Below, one piece after another: positions 55,666-64,000 of a DNA stretch of 64,000 nt. Under the pieces are notes generated by a model. The model did no database searches. It saw nothing but the letters and a program-made list of their open reading frames with translations, and was not told where the DNA came from. The DNA lies in contig JADQCE010000001.1 in assembly GCA_016278265.1 (NCBI GenBank), positions 372,001 to 436,000 on the forward strand, given 5' to 3'. Position numbers and translations under genes: made by a program. Position 1 is the first letter of the stretch. Each line of letters starts with the position of its first letter. Source of the stretch: Halothiobacillus sp. (GTDB lineage: Bacteria; Pseudomonadota; Gammaproteobacteria; Halothiobacillales; Halothiobacillaceae).

Positions 55666-57705
55666 TCAGGCCTCGGTGCCGATGGTCGGGTCGTCGAGGT
55701 TGAGCGTCAGATGCTCTTCGGGGATGCGATCCGCGCCCCAGGTGCGGTGCACCATCGCGATCACGCGGTCGAGGGATTCCTGCGGCACGGAGGCGAGTTC
55801 GCCGTGCTCCAGCGGATCGTAGTGGAAGATGTACAGGCGTGAGGCGAATTCCTCGAAGGGCAGGGAAGCTTCGCCGAAGCGCTCGCCGTGCCCGGAGGTG
55901 CTTACCTGAACGCCATCGCCCCAGTTCTGGCCGCTGTCGTTGTTGGGGTTGTAGAAGTACGCCCGCATCACGTCCTTGGGATCAAGCGTCACTCGCAGCA
56001 ATGTGATCGCGTGCCAGCCGATAAAGCGTGCCGCGCTGTCAGTCGCCGCGACGCCGATGGGCTGCGGGTGGATCAACGGCTGGTTGCCGTTGTAGTACGG
56101 GTGATAACTGGCGTAGAAATGCCGCAGGAAGTCTTCCAGCGCCTCGAGCTTGCCGGTGGCGACATCCACGTTGATGCGAAAGCCGCGGCCGGCCCACCAG
56201 CCATGGAATTCCGGGTTGATCCAGCGGTGGGGGTCGCCCTCGCGGCCAATGCAGCGGCGCCCCATTTCGGCGTAGATGCGATCGAGGTGCGGCACCACCA
56301 GCAACGAGACGGCGTCGAGGTCGATCGGCAGCGTCTGGGCCACACCGCTGAGCGAGGCCATCGAAGAGATCGGCTGACCCTCGAAGTGAATGATGATCTC
56401 GTCGTCGCGTGCCGCCCAGGCCACCATCTGCAGCATGTAATCGGGGTCGTTGTACGCCCACATCGACAGGGCTCGGGCCGACTGGCAGGTGGGGTTGTTG
56501 CCCTGGCCCACGCCGAGCGGCTGGCCCAGCATGCAAAGCACACCTTCCAGCAGGCGGGTCCGCGGCGGTACCGTCTCACCGAAGGCAATCGCTAGGCGCT
56601 CGCGCGACCAGGCCGACAGCGGCAGGCTCAGTTGCCGCCACAGCGCCGGGGCCATTGGCGACTGGTAAAGCATGCCGCGCTCGAGCAACAGCGCCAGACC
56701 GTAGACGGACTGGGCCGTCTCGGGAAACACGGACTGGTCGATCAGCGCATGCACCAGTTCGCTGTAGCAGAGCAGGCAGTCCCGCCCGGTCGATGAGAGC
56801 CCCATGGCCTCCGAGAGCAAATGGTCGCCGTGGTCGGTCAGGTGGCGCAGCAGGGTCGCGTGATAAGGCGAGACCAAGCCGGTGTCGTGCATGGCGCGCG
56901 CGAAGCCGGTTGCCTCGTTCTGTCGCGCCGCGCTATCCATTCTTTCCAGCCGTTCCTTGTAAACCGGCACGCCAGGATCTTCGCGGCAGGCTTGGGTCGG
57001 GCCGAATAGGCTGCTGACCAGACGGTCGGCACCCTGACCGCTGCTGCCCAGATCGATGTCCGGGCTGCTCTGGCAGATGGCGATCTGGGTGATCATCTGC
57101 TTGACCGGCTCGGTCTGGATCGGTCGCTGCTGCAGGATCCGCCAGATCTCGTCGATCAACTGATCGATGATGTGCTCGTAGCCGATCCCCTCGGCCAGGT
57201 GGCCGAGCAGGGCGCGTGACAGCAGCGCGAGACGCCCCTGCGTCTCGCGCTCGGCCTCGGTCGGCGGCATGAACAACCGCTGCAAGTTGATCGCGAGCAC
57301 CTGGGTCAGGTGATGGTGGGCATTCTCGGCAGAAAGCCTCGGATGCCGATAGGCACCCCGGGCCACCGCGAGCAGGCGCAGGTCGCTCAGCGCTTCGATC
57401 ACCACGGTGTCGGCGTTCGCGCTACCCAGCGCGTGAGCGGACAGCGACGGGATCAGGGTCTCGGGATAGGCCCAATCCGAGCCGTTGAAGGTTCCGGCGA
57501 CCTCGATCGCCTGTGCGCGCGCCTCAATGGCGGCCGCCCCCCCCTCCTGGAGCAGGACCCGCTTGGCTCCGTCCAGCACCCGGCGCAGCCGAGCCGGCTT
57601 GGAGAAATCGGGGGCGCTGTCGAGGGCCTCGAGCGCCTCGTCGAGTCGCTGCAGAAGTCCGGGAAGGAGGACCCCGGCCGCTTGTTCGTCGGCTTCACTG
57701 CTCAC
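55666..57705 (-). CDS. Large protein of unknown function partnered with an ATP-grasp enzyme
   Basis: I do not recognise this 679-residue protein. It has no signal peptide and no membrane helix. The first 230 residues are helical with leucine-rich stretches; the middle contains GRDCLLCYSELVHALID; the C-terminal third is rich in aromatic residues and motif-like segments: HRWINPEFHGWWAGRGF, YASYHPYYNGNQPL and YFYNPNNDSGQNWGDG. These conserved-looking Trp, His and Asn clusters suggest an enzymatic or ligand-binding domain. GTG start at 57705 with AGGAG upstream, 33 bp after an ATP-grasp gene. The two are very probably one operon and one function. Confidence 0.8.
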   Translation of the reverse strand: MSSEADEQAAGVLLPGLLQRLDEALEALDSAPDFSKPARLRRVLDGAKRVLLQEGGAAAIEARAQAIEVAGTFNGSDWAYPETLIPSLSAHALGSANADTVVIEALSDLRLLAVARGAYRHPRLSAENAHHHLTQVLAINLQRLFMPPTEAERETQGRLALLSRALLGHLAEGIGYEHIIDQLIDEIWRILQQRPIQTEPVKQMITQIAICQSSPDIDLGSSGQGADRLVSSLFGPTQACREDPGVPVYKERLERMDSAARQNEATGFARAMHDTGLVSPYHATLLRHLTDHGDHLLSEAMGLSSTGRDCLLCYSELVHALIDQSVFPETAQSVYGLALLLERGMLYQSPMAPALWRQLSLPLSAWSRERLAIAFGETVPPRTRLLEGVLCMLGQPLGVGQGNNPTCQSARALSMWAYNDPDYMLQMVAWAARDDEIIIHFEGQPISSMASLSGVAQTLPIDLDAVSLLVVPHLDRIYAEMGRRCIGREGDPHRWINPEFHGWWAGRGFRINVDVATGKLEALEDFLRHFYASYHPYYNGNQPLIHPQPIGVAATDSAARFIGWHAITLLRVTLDPKDVMRAYFYNPNNDSGQNWGDGVQVSTSGHGERFGEASLPFEEFASRLYIFHYDPLEHGELASVPQESLDRVIAMVHRTWGADRIPEEHLTLNLDDPTIGTEA

Positions 57706-57738
57706 GTAGGCTCCTCGTGCCCGGGATATGGCGCGAGA

Positions 57739-58962
57739 TTATACATAGAAGTCGAGGTCCTCTTGGCGCTTGAGCAGATCGCGCATCTTGTGCGGGTCGT
57801 CGCCGAAGAAGTAGACCAAGCCCCAGTGCGTGCCGAAGGCCGTGCGCTTGGTGACGGTTTCTTCCAGCGGCGCGGTCAGTTCGTGCGACTCGAAGTAGGG
57901 GTGATTCTCCGTCTCTTCCGGGATCTCCAGGTGGCTGACGACGCGGCGACGCGGATAGACGCCGAAGCAGCCGGCCACGCCCTTCGCATCCACGACCTCC
58001 TTGGGGAAGAAGTTCGTGATCTCCTCCTCGGTGGTCTTGGGATCGAACGACAGGATCAGCCCCTGGTAGGCGTTGAAGCCGTAGGCGCGCTCGAGCAGCT
58101 CGAACACCTTGAAGCCCGGCGGGCGATAGGCCACCTCGCCGAAGTACATCTCGCCGTCGTTGGTGACGAAGTATTCGGGGTGGACGAAACCGAACTCGAT
58201 GTCGAAGGTCTTGATCAGCTTCTCGATCTGGGCGGTGATCTCTGGCCGGTAGCGCTCCAGCTCCGGGGTGGCCGGCACGAACACCGAGTAGCCGAGGGTC
58301 ACGTACTCCGAGATGTTCAGGAAGCGGATCTTGCCGTTGTGGATCCAGGCCTCGACCGCGAATTCCCATCCGTCGAGGTGAGATTCCATCAGTACCGGGA
58401 ATTCCTCATCCGGGATGGTGTCGACCTCGTCGGGCGTGCGGATGACGCGATGCCCCAGACAGCCGGCCTTGTCGAAGGCCTTGAGGTGGATCGGGTCGTT
58501 GGGATCGCCGTCGAGCTTGAGTAGGGTCTGGTTGACCCGCTTGAGAAAGCGCACCACGTCTTCCTTGTCATGCGCCTCCTCGAAGATGCCCACGCGAATG
58601 CCGCCGAGCTGGGCGCGGCGCTTCATCAGCGCCTTGTCGCGCAGCAACATCGCCTGGCCGAAGAGCTTGGGCTTGTTCATCAGCACGGAGTTGATGGCCC
58701 CGGCCCATTCGACCGTCTCCTCGTACAGTGGAATGGCCACGTCGACGCCCTTTTCCTGCAGGGTGTGCGCGATTTCCAAGGAGCGATCATTGAGCCGCTC
58801 GAAGTTCCACGGGATATAGGGAATGTCGTGCGTCTCGCAGTATTCCTCGGCCCAGTCGGGGGCAACCACGACGTAGCGGCGATCGAACGTTTCCGCAGCC
58901 TCGACGGCATTGAGCGACCAGCCCAGCAGCGCGACAAAACCTTTCTCGGGATTCTTCTTCAT
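57739..58962 (-). CDS. ATP-grasp superfamily ligase of unknown substrate
   Basis: This 407-residue protein has a pre-ATP-grasp Rossmann-like domain (VALLGWSLNAVEAAETFDRR; about 1-95) with DVAIPLYEETVEWAG, then an ATP-grasp fold with a lysine in LLKLDGDPND or HLKAFDKAG, and the metal-binding end VHPEYFVTNDGEMYFGEVAY followed by RPPG. Such enzymes join a carboxylate to an amine, thiol or similar through an acyl phosphate. AGAGGTG precedes the ATG at 58962. A 679-residue unknown protein follows after 33 bp. The substrate cannot be inferred. Confidence 0.82.
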   Translation of the reverse strand: MKKNPEKGFVALLGWSLNAVEAAETFDRRYVVVAPDWAEEYCETHDIPYIPWNFERLNDRSLEIAHTLQEKGVDVAIPLYEETVEWAGAINSVLMNKPKLFGQAMLLRDKALMKRRAQLGGIRVGIFEEAHDKEDVVRFLKRVNQTLLKLDGDPNDPIHLKAFDKAGCLGHRVIRTPDEVDTIPDEEFPVLMESHLDGWEFAVEAWIHNGKIRFLNISEYVTLGYSVFVPATPELERYRPEITAQIEKLIKTFDIEFGFVHPEYFVTNDGEMYFGEVAYRPPGFKVFELLERAYGFNAYQGLILSFDPKTTEEEITNFFPKEVVDAKGVAGCFGVYPRRRVVSHLEIPEETENHPYFESHELTAPLEETVTKRTAFGTHWGLVYFFGDDPHKMRDLLKRQEDLDFYV

Positions 58963-59948
58963 GGGGCACCTCTGATTCGGGCGAAATAAATGGTTGGGTC
59001 GACTCGGTCTTAGCAACACCTTCGTCTGTGCCGCACGAATCGGGAAAGTTATGGATAGAGCCTAGACAACGCGAGCCGGATATGTGGCTGCTCGCCGAGC
59101 GGCATCCGAGGGCGCCTTCTTGGCACGCTGTTTCTGGCAGCCTCTGGGTCTCATCCTGGTTGCACTGGTCCGGATGGCTATCGAGGCCATGCCAACGGGC
59201 CGGCCACTCCGAGTGTCAACGTCAAGTGAGGGGAGATCGACCGAACGGGGGCACCCGGTGGGTGACGGTGGGAATCAACGATCTGTTGTGGTGCCGAGGT
59301 CGGGGTTCGGCCGAACGCCACCTTGTCGCCCTGAAGGCGGTCTGCGCTCCATCGAGAGAGCGGTGCCGGGGCGGGCCGGTTGCTGGCTGCCCTCTCTTTG
59401 TCACATGGAGGCGACGGAGGCCGTCGTGTGCGGAGATGATTTGGCGCGGCTAGGGAATCGACTACGCATCGCCGTAGCGCAAGAAGTCGGCGCTGGTGGA
59501 AAAGCGACGTGCGCCCCTGCCTAACAGATGGGCGCGGATAGAGTCGCTTTGGTGCTGCTCGACACTGCCAGGCTCACCCCGGGCCCTTAATAATCACTCG
59601 TCCAGAGACCTTTCATGCTCTTCTGGGTGCAAAGGCGGTGGGGCGCTACGTCGCAGTCGTGCACGTTTAAAGTGCAGTCTCTCTCCGCGTGCTGGGTCGT
59701 TTGGAGTGGGGCAAATGTTCTCTGGGAAGGCCTATCATTGAGCCTATAGATGACGGCTCGCCGATCGATCAGGCCGCCAGCGGTTGAGTGTGCTAAAGCA
59801 TCCGACTGGCGGATGCTTGGTCGCACCGCACAAAGAGTCCGGCCCTATGCGCTTCGGCGTACACATCGGTCGACTTGGGCCGGGGCAGTCTCTTGCAGTA
59901 CGGGGGCGGCTTCGGGCTTTCTGCATGGCTGACTGGGGAAGTAAGGCA
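58963..59948. other. Region of 986 bp without a convincing gene
   Basis: Open frames here (for example 59028-59453 on the plus strand) have compositions rich in Trp, Arg and Cys unlike real proteins of this genome. A perfect hairpin AAGCATCC-GACTGGC-GGATGCTT at 59796-59818 lacks a T run. I see no tRNA, repeat copy or mobile element. It may be a decayed gene or hold regulatory RNA. Confidence 0.6.
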
Positions 59949-60200
59949 ATGACCAAGAACCACGGCAAGAGCATCAAAGACGACGAACAGTACGAAGCGC
60001 TGCGTGATGAGGGAATGAGCAAGGAAAAGGCGGCGCGGATTGCGAACAGCGACCGCACCCAGGCCGCTCGCCGCGGTGGCGAGAGCGACCGTTACGAGAA
60101 CTGGACCAAGGAAGAGCTATACGACAAGGCCCAGGAAGTGGGCATCGAGGGACGCTCAAAGATGGACAAGGACGAGTTGATCCGCGCCTTGAGGGAGTAG
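59949..60200 (+). CDS. Small Rho-N-domain-like protein (DUF7218 type)
   Basis: This 83-residue, highly charged protein has an N-terminal part with KDDEQYEALRDEGMSKEKAARIAN, followed by a Rho-termination-factor N-like helix-loop-helix, WTKEELYDKAQEVGIEGRSKM ending DELIRALRE (quoted in parts). The latter fold binds nucleic acid or peptides; small stand-alone versions are common and uncharacterised. Ribosome-binding GGGGAAG and TAAGG lie before the ATG. It follows a long gene-free region and no co-transcribed partner is evident. Confidence 0.8.
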   Translation: MTKNHGKSIKDDEQYEALRDEGMSKEKAARIANSDRTQAARRGGESDRYENWTKEELYDKAQEVGIEGRSKMDKDELIRALRE

Positions 60201-60445
60201 GGGAACGGGCTGCTGGTACCCCAGCACGCGCCCTACATGGGCGTTAGGGTCGATAACGGCACCTTGCGGCTGAGCATCGAGTCGTTGCGCTTGCGTTTCC
60301 TCTTGTTGATGGGCTGCCAGAACGACGGCCAGCCCTGACCCCGGTGTACGATTGATCGGCAGGGACGGGGCTGCGCGCATGCCATGGCACGTTCGCTCGT
60401 CAAGCCCCGCGGACTGTCCCAGGGCACGACATGTCTGAAACACCA

Positions 60446-60467
60446 CCCGCCACAGAGGCGGGTTTTT
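60446..60467 (+). terminator. Intrinsic terminator just upstream of the patatin gene
   Basis: CCCGCC-ACAGA-GGCGGG followed by TTTTT ends only 26 bp before the ATG of the next gene. It may end the Rho-N gene transcript; the patatin gene would then need a promoter overlapping the hairpin, or be attenuated by it. The rest of 60201-60492 holds no gene. Confidence 0.8.
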
Positions 60468-60492
60468 CGCTGAAAGCACAGGAAACGAAACG

Positions 60493-61434
60493 ATGATCGA
60501 CGGCAAACCCACAATCGGCCTGGCGCTGGGTAGCGGAGCGGCCCGCGGCTGGGCGCACATCGGCGTCATCCACGCCCTGGAAGAGGCCGGTATCCGCCCG
60601 GCGATGGTGGCCGGCTGCTCCTTCGGCGCGCTGATCGGGGCCGGTTATGCCGGGGAATCCCTGGACAAGCTCGAGGCCTGGGCGCGCGGCATACGCTCCC
60701 TGGACGTGATGCGTCTGCTGGATATCCGGTTGGGTGGCGGGCTGATCGAGGGTGACGACCTGATGCGCTCGTTGGCCAAGCAGGTCGAGCCGGTCGATAT
60801 CGAGAAGCTGCGGGTGCCGTTCGCGGCGGTCGCGACTGACCTCGAGGCGGGCCGTGAGGTATGGCTGCGCGAGGGCAGCCTGATTGACGCCGTGCACGCC
60901 TCGATTGCCGTGCCCGGGTTGATGTCGCCGGTGCGCAACCAGGGCCGTTGGCTGGTCGATGGCGGGCTGACTGACCCGGTGCCGGTGTCGCTGTGTCGGG
61001 CGTTGGGTGCGGACGTGGTGATCGCCGTGAACCTCAACAGCGATCTGGTCGGTCGGCACGTGCGTGACATCCGTGGCGCGGCGCGGCACGACACCGACAA
61101 CGAGAGCGGCTTGCGCAAGTGGGTCGACGACCTGGACGAGCGCCTGCTCGATGGCCGGATCGGTAAGTGGCTGGAAGAACGCGACAAGGACGAGCCCACG
61201 CCCGGCATGCTTGACGTGATGGCCGGCGCGATCAACATCATGCAGGACCGCATCACCCGCAGCCGCATGGCCGGAGACCCGCCCGAACTGATGATTTCGC
61301 CGAGGCTATCGCACATCGGCCTGCTCGAATTCGAGCGTGCCGACGAGGCAATCGAGAAAGGCTATGAGGCGGCGCGTCGGGCGCTTGAGGATTCGAAATT
61401 GGTCGATGAGGTCGGCGAGAAGAACCGCTCGTGA
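60493..61434 (+). CDS. rssA: Patatin-like phospholipase, RssA family
   Basis: This 313-residue putative serine acyl hydrolase has the oxyanion-hole motif GSGAARGWAHIG, the nucleophile elbow GCSFG (GxSxG) and the catalytic Asp in DGGLTDPVP. RssA proteins form part of the bacterial patatin group; substrate is unproven. GGAAACG precedes the ATG. A C-terminal extension of about 100 residues follows the patatin core, with ISPRLSHIGLLEFERADEAI typical of the family. Confidence 0.9.
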   Translation: MIDGKPTIGLALGSGAARGWAHIGVIHALEEAGIRPAMVAGCSFGALIGAGYAGESLDKLEAWARGIRSLDVMRLLDIRLGGGLIEGDDLMRSLAKQVEPVDIEKLRVPFAAVATDLEAGREVWLREGSLIDAVHASIAVPGLMSPVRNQGRWLVDGGLTDPVPVSLCRALGADVVIAVNLNSDLVGRHVRDIRGAARHDTDNESGLRKWVDDLDERLLDGRIGKWLEERDKDEPTPGMLDVMAGAINIMQDRITRSRMAGDPPELMISPRLSHIGLLEFERADEAIEKGYEAARRALEDSKLVDEVGEKNRS

Positions 61435-61453
61435 TCACCTCTTCCTAGGGGCG

Positions 61454-62512
61454 TCAGTCTTCCAACAATTCCTCGAAGCGGATCCTGCCCTCCGTATCTC
61501 GCGTGAAGGCCTGACCAAAGGCATTGTCGAAGATGCTCAGGAAGGCGGCCCAGGTGCCTCGATCCGGGTCGTCCAGATTCCCCTCGATCGGGATGCTGAA
61601 GGCGAACTGGTCCTCCGGCTGGTTTTCGAAGACCTCCATGAACACGGAGACGGCCGATTCCCATAAGGTATTGATCGGGTTCTGGCCGCCTTTGCGCAGG
61701 TTGACCAGTGAAACGTCGGTGGCCACCACCTTTACATAACCGGTCAGTCTCGCGTCCGCTGCCGCCAGCTCAGAAAACAGGCCGACGGTGCCGCTTTCGA
61801 AGTCGACCGCGGCCGCGGCCCTGGTGTAGTCATTGAAGGCGGATAGCGAGGCGTCCTGCAGTTCAAGGTTAATGTCGAAATCGGGTATCGACTTGATTAC
61901 GTTCAGACGGCCGTCGACCGTCAACTCGCCGCCACCAATCGACTGGCCCGTGATGCTCAGGTCGGAAGGCAGGGCGGGACCACCCTTCTCGACGTTGCGG
62001 AGATTCGTCACCTGGGCGTCGATGCCATCGACATACAGGTGGATATTCGGCTCGGTGCTGTAATCGATGTACTCCACCCGGCCGGCATGCAGTGCGACCC
62101 GGTTGATGTCGAACGGCGACCAGGCGTTCACCACCTGTTCCCAATTTTCGCCTTGGCCGTGCTGGCGTTTGGAGAAATTGAAATCGGCGCCGTAGATGTC
62201 AATTTCGGCGACCACCGCGCCATCGAGTAGCGCGCTCCATTCCACTGATAGATCGATGGTCTCCGCGGCGACGAAGGGCTCGTTCCGTTCGCCCTGGTGC
62301 TTATGGATCTCGAGGCCGTGGACGACATAGGCGCCACGCCACAGATGAATGTCCACGTCCTGTATCGAACCACCGTAGCCGTTGAGGGCGGTGATCTGAG
62401 CATTCAGGTAGTCGGTGACCCAGTAAGGCAGGTAGGCGCGCCCGACGATCAGCAGGACCACGATTACCGCGATCAGGCTCAAGGCCACGCTTCTTTTCTT
62501 GATGCCATTCAT
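61454..62512 (-). CDS. AsmA-like/DUF748 envelope protein
   Basis: This 352-residue protein has one N-terminal membrane helix, SVALSLIAVIVVLLIVGRAYLP, and a long periplasmic beta-rich domain: WRGAYVVHGLEIHKHQG, TIDLSVEWSALLDG and LHAGRVEYIDYSTEP, as in DUF748/AsmA-like proteins. Such proteins are thought to form bridge-like grooves or lipid-handling repeats in the envelope; this one is short. The ATG at 62512, with GGGGAGG upstream, places the membrane helix at the start. It converges on rssA. Confidence 0.8.
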   Translation of the reverse strand: MNGIKKRSVALSLIAVIVVLLIVGRAYLPYWVTDYLNAQITALNGYGGSIQDVDIHLWRGAYVVHGLEIHKHQGERNEPFVAAETIDLSVEWSALLDGAVVAEIDIYGADFNFSKRQHGQGENWEQVVNAWSPFDINRVALHAGRVEYIDYSTEPNIHLYVDGIDAQVTNLRNVEKGGPALPSDLSITGQSIGGGELTVDGRLNVIKSIPDFDINLELQDASLSAFNDYTRAAAAVDFESGTVGLFSELAAADARLTGYVKVVATDVSLVNLRKGGQNPINTLWESAVSVFMEVFENQPEDQFAFSIPIEGNLDDPDRGTWAAFLSIFDNAFGQAFTRDTEGRIRFEELLED

Positions 62513-62679
62513 GGCGGTCCTCCCCGCGGGGTATACGGGGCGGGTGCGCGTCACCGGATCGTTCATCGCCCTCGTCGTCCGCCTCGTTGGACAGGCGGAT
62601 CGACGGTTCGGTTCGTTTCCGGGAGCTTGGTCTTTCCGGCAGGTGCCGAGAGGAAGGCGTGATCCAGGCGAGGGGAGAA

Positions 62680-63231
62680 TTACCAGATCAGGTCGTCGGG
62701 CACGGTGAACTCGGCATAGGCCGGATCGCGGATCTCGCCGCCGCTGGGGAGGGCGAGCAGAAAGGCCGGGTCGCGCTGGGCGATCTTCTCGGCCGTGGAT
62801 GCCGAGACGATGTAGTAGCGTTTTTCCCAGATCGCCAGGCGCAATTTTCGGGTGGCCAGGCCGCGTCGCAGACGGCCGTCGACCGGCAGGCTCAACACCC
62901 GTCCCTGATCGATGAAGTAGAACGGCTCGCCGTGGCTGGCCAGCCTTTCGGCGTGGTCGAGGATCAGTTGGCGGATCTCGGCACGCTGGGCACGACGCAG
63001 TTCTTCTCCGCGTTGGCGTGCGCTGGTTTCGCGTGCCTGCTCGCGCTCGCGCTCGAGTTTCTCGGCGGCCGCCTTCTTGGCCGCCTCGATTTCCGCGTGC
63101 GGTTTGGTGTTCGCGTCCTTGTCGTGGCGATTGACGCGCCCCCAGGCAGACTTCTTCTGCTTGGGCTGCTTGCCGCTCTTCTTGGCCAGGCCGGCCTTGA
63201 GTAACTGATCTTGAAGAGATGCCTTGCTCAT
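62680..63231 (-). CDS. DUF2058 family protein (YaiL-like)
   Basis: This 183-residue protein has a highly charged, coiled-coil N-terminal half (about 15-85, rich in Lys, Glu, Ala and Arg) and a compact C-terminal domain with FYFIDQGRVLSLPVD, LAIWEKRYYIVSA and DDLIW. This is the DUF2058/YaiL family, described as nucleoprotein or polynucleotide-associated, without defined function. The start SKASLQDQLLKAGL is typical. It is monocistronic. Confidence 0.88.
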   Translation of the reverse strand: MSKASLQDQLLKAGLAKKSGKQPKQKKSAWGRVNRHDKDANTKPHAEIEAAKKAAAEKLEREREQARETSARQRGEELRRAQRAEIRQLILDHAERLASHGEPFYFIDQGRVLSLPVDGRLRRGLATRKLRLAIWEKRYYIVSASTAEKIAQRDPAFLLALPSGGEIRDPAYAEFTVPDDLIW

Positions 63232-63608
63232 GAACCTGCCGTCTGTCGTGGTTTAGGTCTTGGAGTTTATCAGTTCGACCCGTCGGCCGACTTGGCGACC
63301 GCCTCGGGCGCGGCGATGGATGCGTGATCGAACATGCGCGACGATTGCCCTGCCAACGCCGCTGACGCGATGTTTCCCCACGTTGAGGGGAAAGGTGCTA
63401 TGCTCCGCGGCCTCGGTCTGACCAGTCCTGCCGATTTCATTACTGATGATGTGTCCACGACATGCCATCAACCCCGCGTTTTCCTTGCCGACTGGCGTGC
63501 GTCCCCTCCCGGGGCCGTGTGACGGGAAACGCCACGCCATTCGAGACGCCATTGTTTGTCATGGCCTCCATGCGCTAAGCGTTCTCGTCCCCAAGGAAAA
63601 TCATATCT
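63232..63608. other. Long leader region of the RhlE-type helicase gene
   Basis: These 377 bp hold a perfect hairpin TTTCCCC-ACGTTGA-GGGGAAA at 63373-63393 and no protein gene. Long 5-prime leaders are common for DEAD-box helicase genes, which are often controlled by their own mRNA structure; that is an inference here. Confidence 0.55.
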
Positions 63609-64000
63609 ATGTTGTTTTCAGAACTGGGCCTTCGCCCGGAACTCCAGCGCGCCATCGAAGAACGCGGCTACACCGAACCGACCCCCATCCAGGCTCAGGC
63701 TATCCCCGCCGTACTTTCCGGCAAGGATCTGCTCGCCGCGGCCCAGACCGGTACCGGCAAGACCGCCGGCTTTACCCTGCCGATGCTCGAACGCCTGATG
63801 GAGACGCACCCGGAAGGTGGCCAGAAGGGCGGCAAGCGTCCGATTCGCGCGCTGATCCTCACTCCGACACGTGAGTTGGCCGCCCAGGTCGAGCAGAGTG
63901 TGCTCGACTATGGTCACCACCTGCCGCTCAAATCGATGGTCATGTTCGGTGGCGTGGGCATCAACCCGCAGATCGACAAGCTCAAGAAGGGCGTCGACAT
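63609..64000 (+). CDS. rhlE: DEAD-box RNA helicase, RhlE type (N-terminal part)
   Basis: The first about 130 residues are present; the gene continues past the window. The Q motif is in [14 protein letters not shown], motif I reads [14 protein letters not shown] and motif Ia [28 protein letters not shown] and GGVGINPQ point to the RhlE subgroup, involved in rRNA and mRNA remodelling. Motif II (DEAD) lies beyond the end and cannot be checked. Confidence 0.9.
   Translation, partial: MLFSELGLRPELQRAIEERGYTEPTPIQAQAIPAVLSGKDLLAAAQTGTGKTAGFTLPMLERLMETHPEGGQKGGKRPIRALILTPTRELAAQVEQSVLDYGHHLPLKSMVMFGGVGINPQIDKLKKGVD

Noticed and set aside
59028-59453. Plus-strand frame of 141 codons in the gene-free region
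   Set aside because: Composition rich in Trp, Arg, Cys and Ser, no ribosome-binding site and no family resemblance.
59796-59818. Hairpin AAGCATCC/GGATGCTT as a terminator
   Set aside because: No T run follows on either strand and no gene ends nearby.

Overview
The window looks like a GC-rich chromosomal segment of a halophilic or haloalkaliphilic, sulfide-oxidising gammaproteobacterium, for example a Halothiobacillaceae (Guyparkeria/Halothiobacillus) or related sulfur oxidiser. The placement is inferred from gene content: an ectABC compatible-solute operon, a sulfide:quinone oxidoreductase of the Acidithiobacillus ferrooxidans type with all three key cysteines, and typical gammaproteobacterial gene orders (tmk-holB-pilZ-tatD, mtaD-ubiG-gph, epmB next to efp-epmA). 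No rRNA, tRNA, CRISPR array, prophage or transposase gene was seen.

Layout. 1-9 kb: end of tmk, holB, pilZ, tatD, then mltD and gloB on the minus strand, comEC and two small proteins. 9-14 kb: ectABC with a clear sigma70-type promoter; an NsrR-like repressor with a 23-bp operator, divergent from a hemerythrin and nnrS (nitric oxide response). 14-20 kb: hemN, a TRIC-type channel, a YadG/YadH-like ABC exporter, DUF488, msrA and an endonuclease III relative. 20-28 kb: alpha-glucan phosphorylase, then a late flagellar operon fliC-flaG-fliD-fliS-fliT behind a near-perfect sigma28 promoter. 28-37 kb: a frameshifted GIY-YIG gene, an NAD(P)-binding dehydrogenase with the L16 hydroxylase roxA, sqr, prmB, psd, and the EF-P beta-lysylation set epmA-efp/epmB. 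37-49 kb: a PilZ-like protein coupled to a FimX-like degenerate GGDEF-EAL protein, folB-midA, an unusual SDR and a squalene/phytoene synthase-like protein, a chemoreceptor, and mtaD-ubiG-gph. 50-56 kb: argD-argF, a cupin, argA and rsmJ. 55.6-59 kb: a two-gene operon of an ATP-grasp enzyme and a 679-residue protein I do not recognise. 60-64 kb: a Rho-N-like small protein, a RssA-type patatin, a DUF748 protein, a DUF2058 protein and the start of a RhlE-type helicase.

The strongest non-coding signal is a roughly 270-bp dispersed element present twice (1076-1345 and 49947-50218), with a 60-bp internally deleted derivative (43346-43405). Its copies differ in sequence, yet most differences in the helices I could align are compensated on the opposite arm, so a nested multi-helix fold is conserved. 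Two copies supply the stop codon of the preceding gene. A second repeat family, 17 short REP-like hairpins, is confined to 18-35 kb; most have a GNRA-type loop on the same strand.
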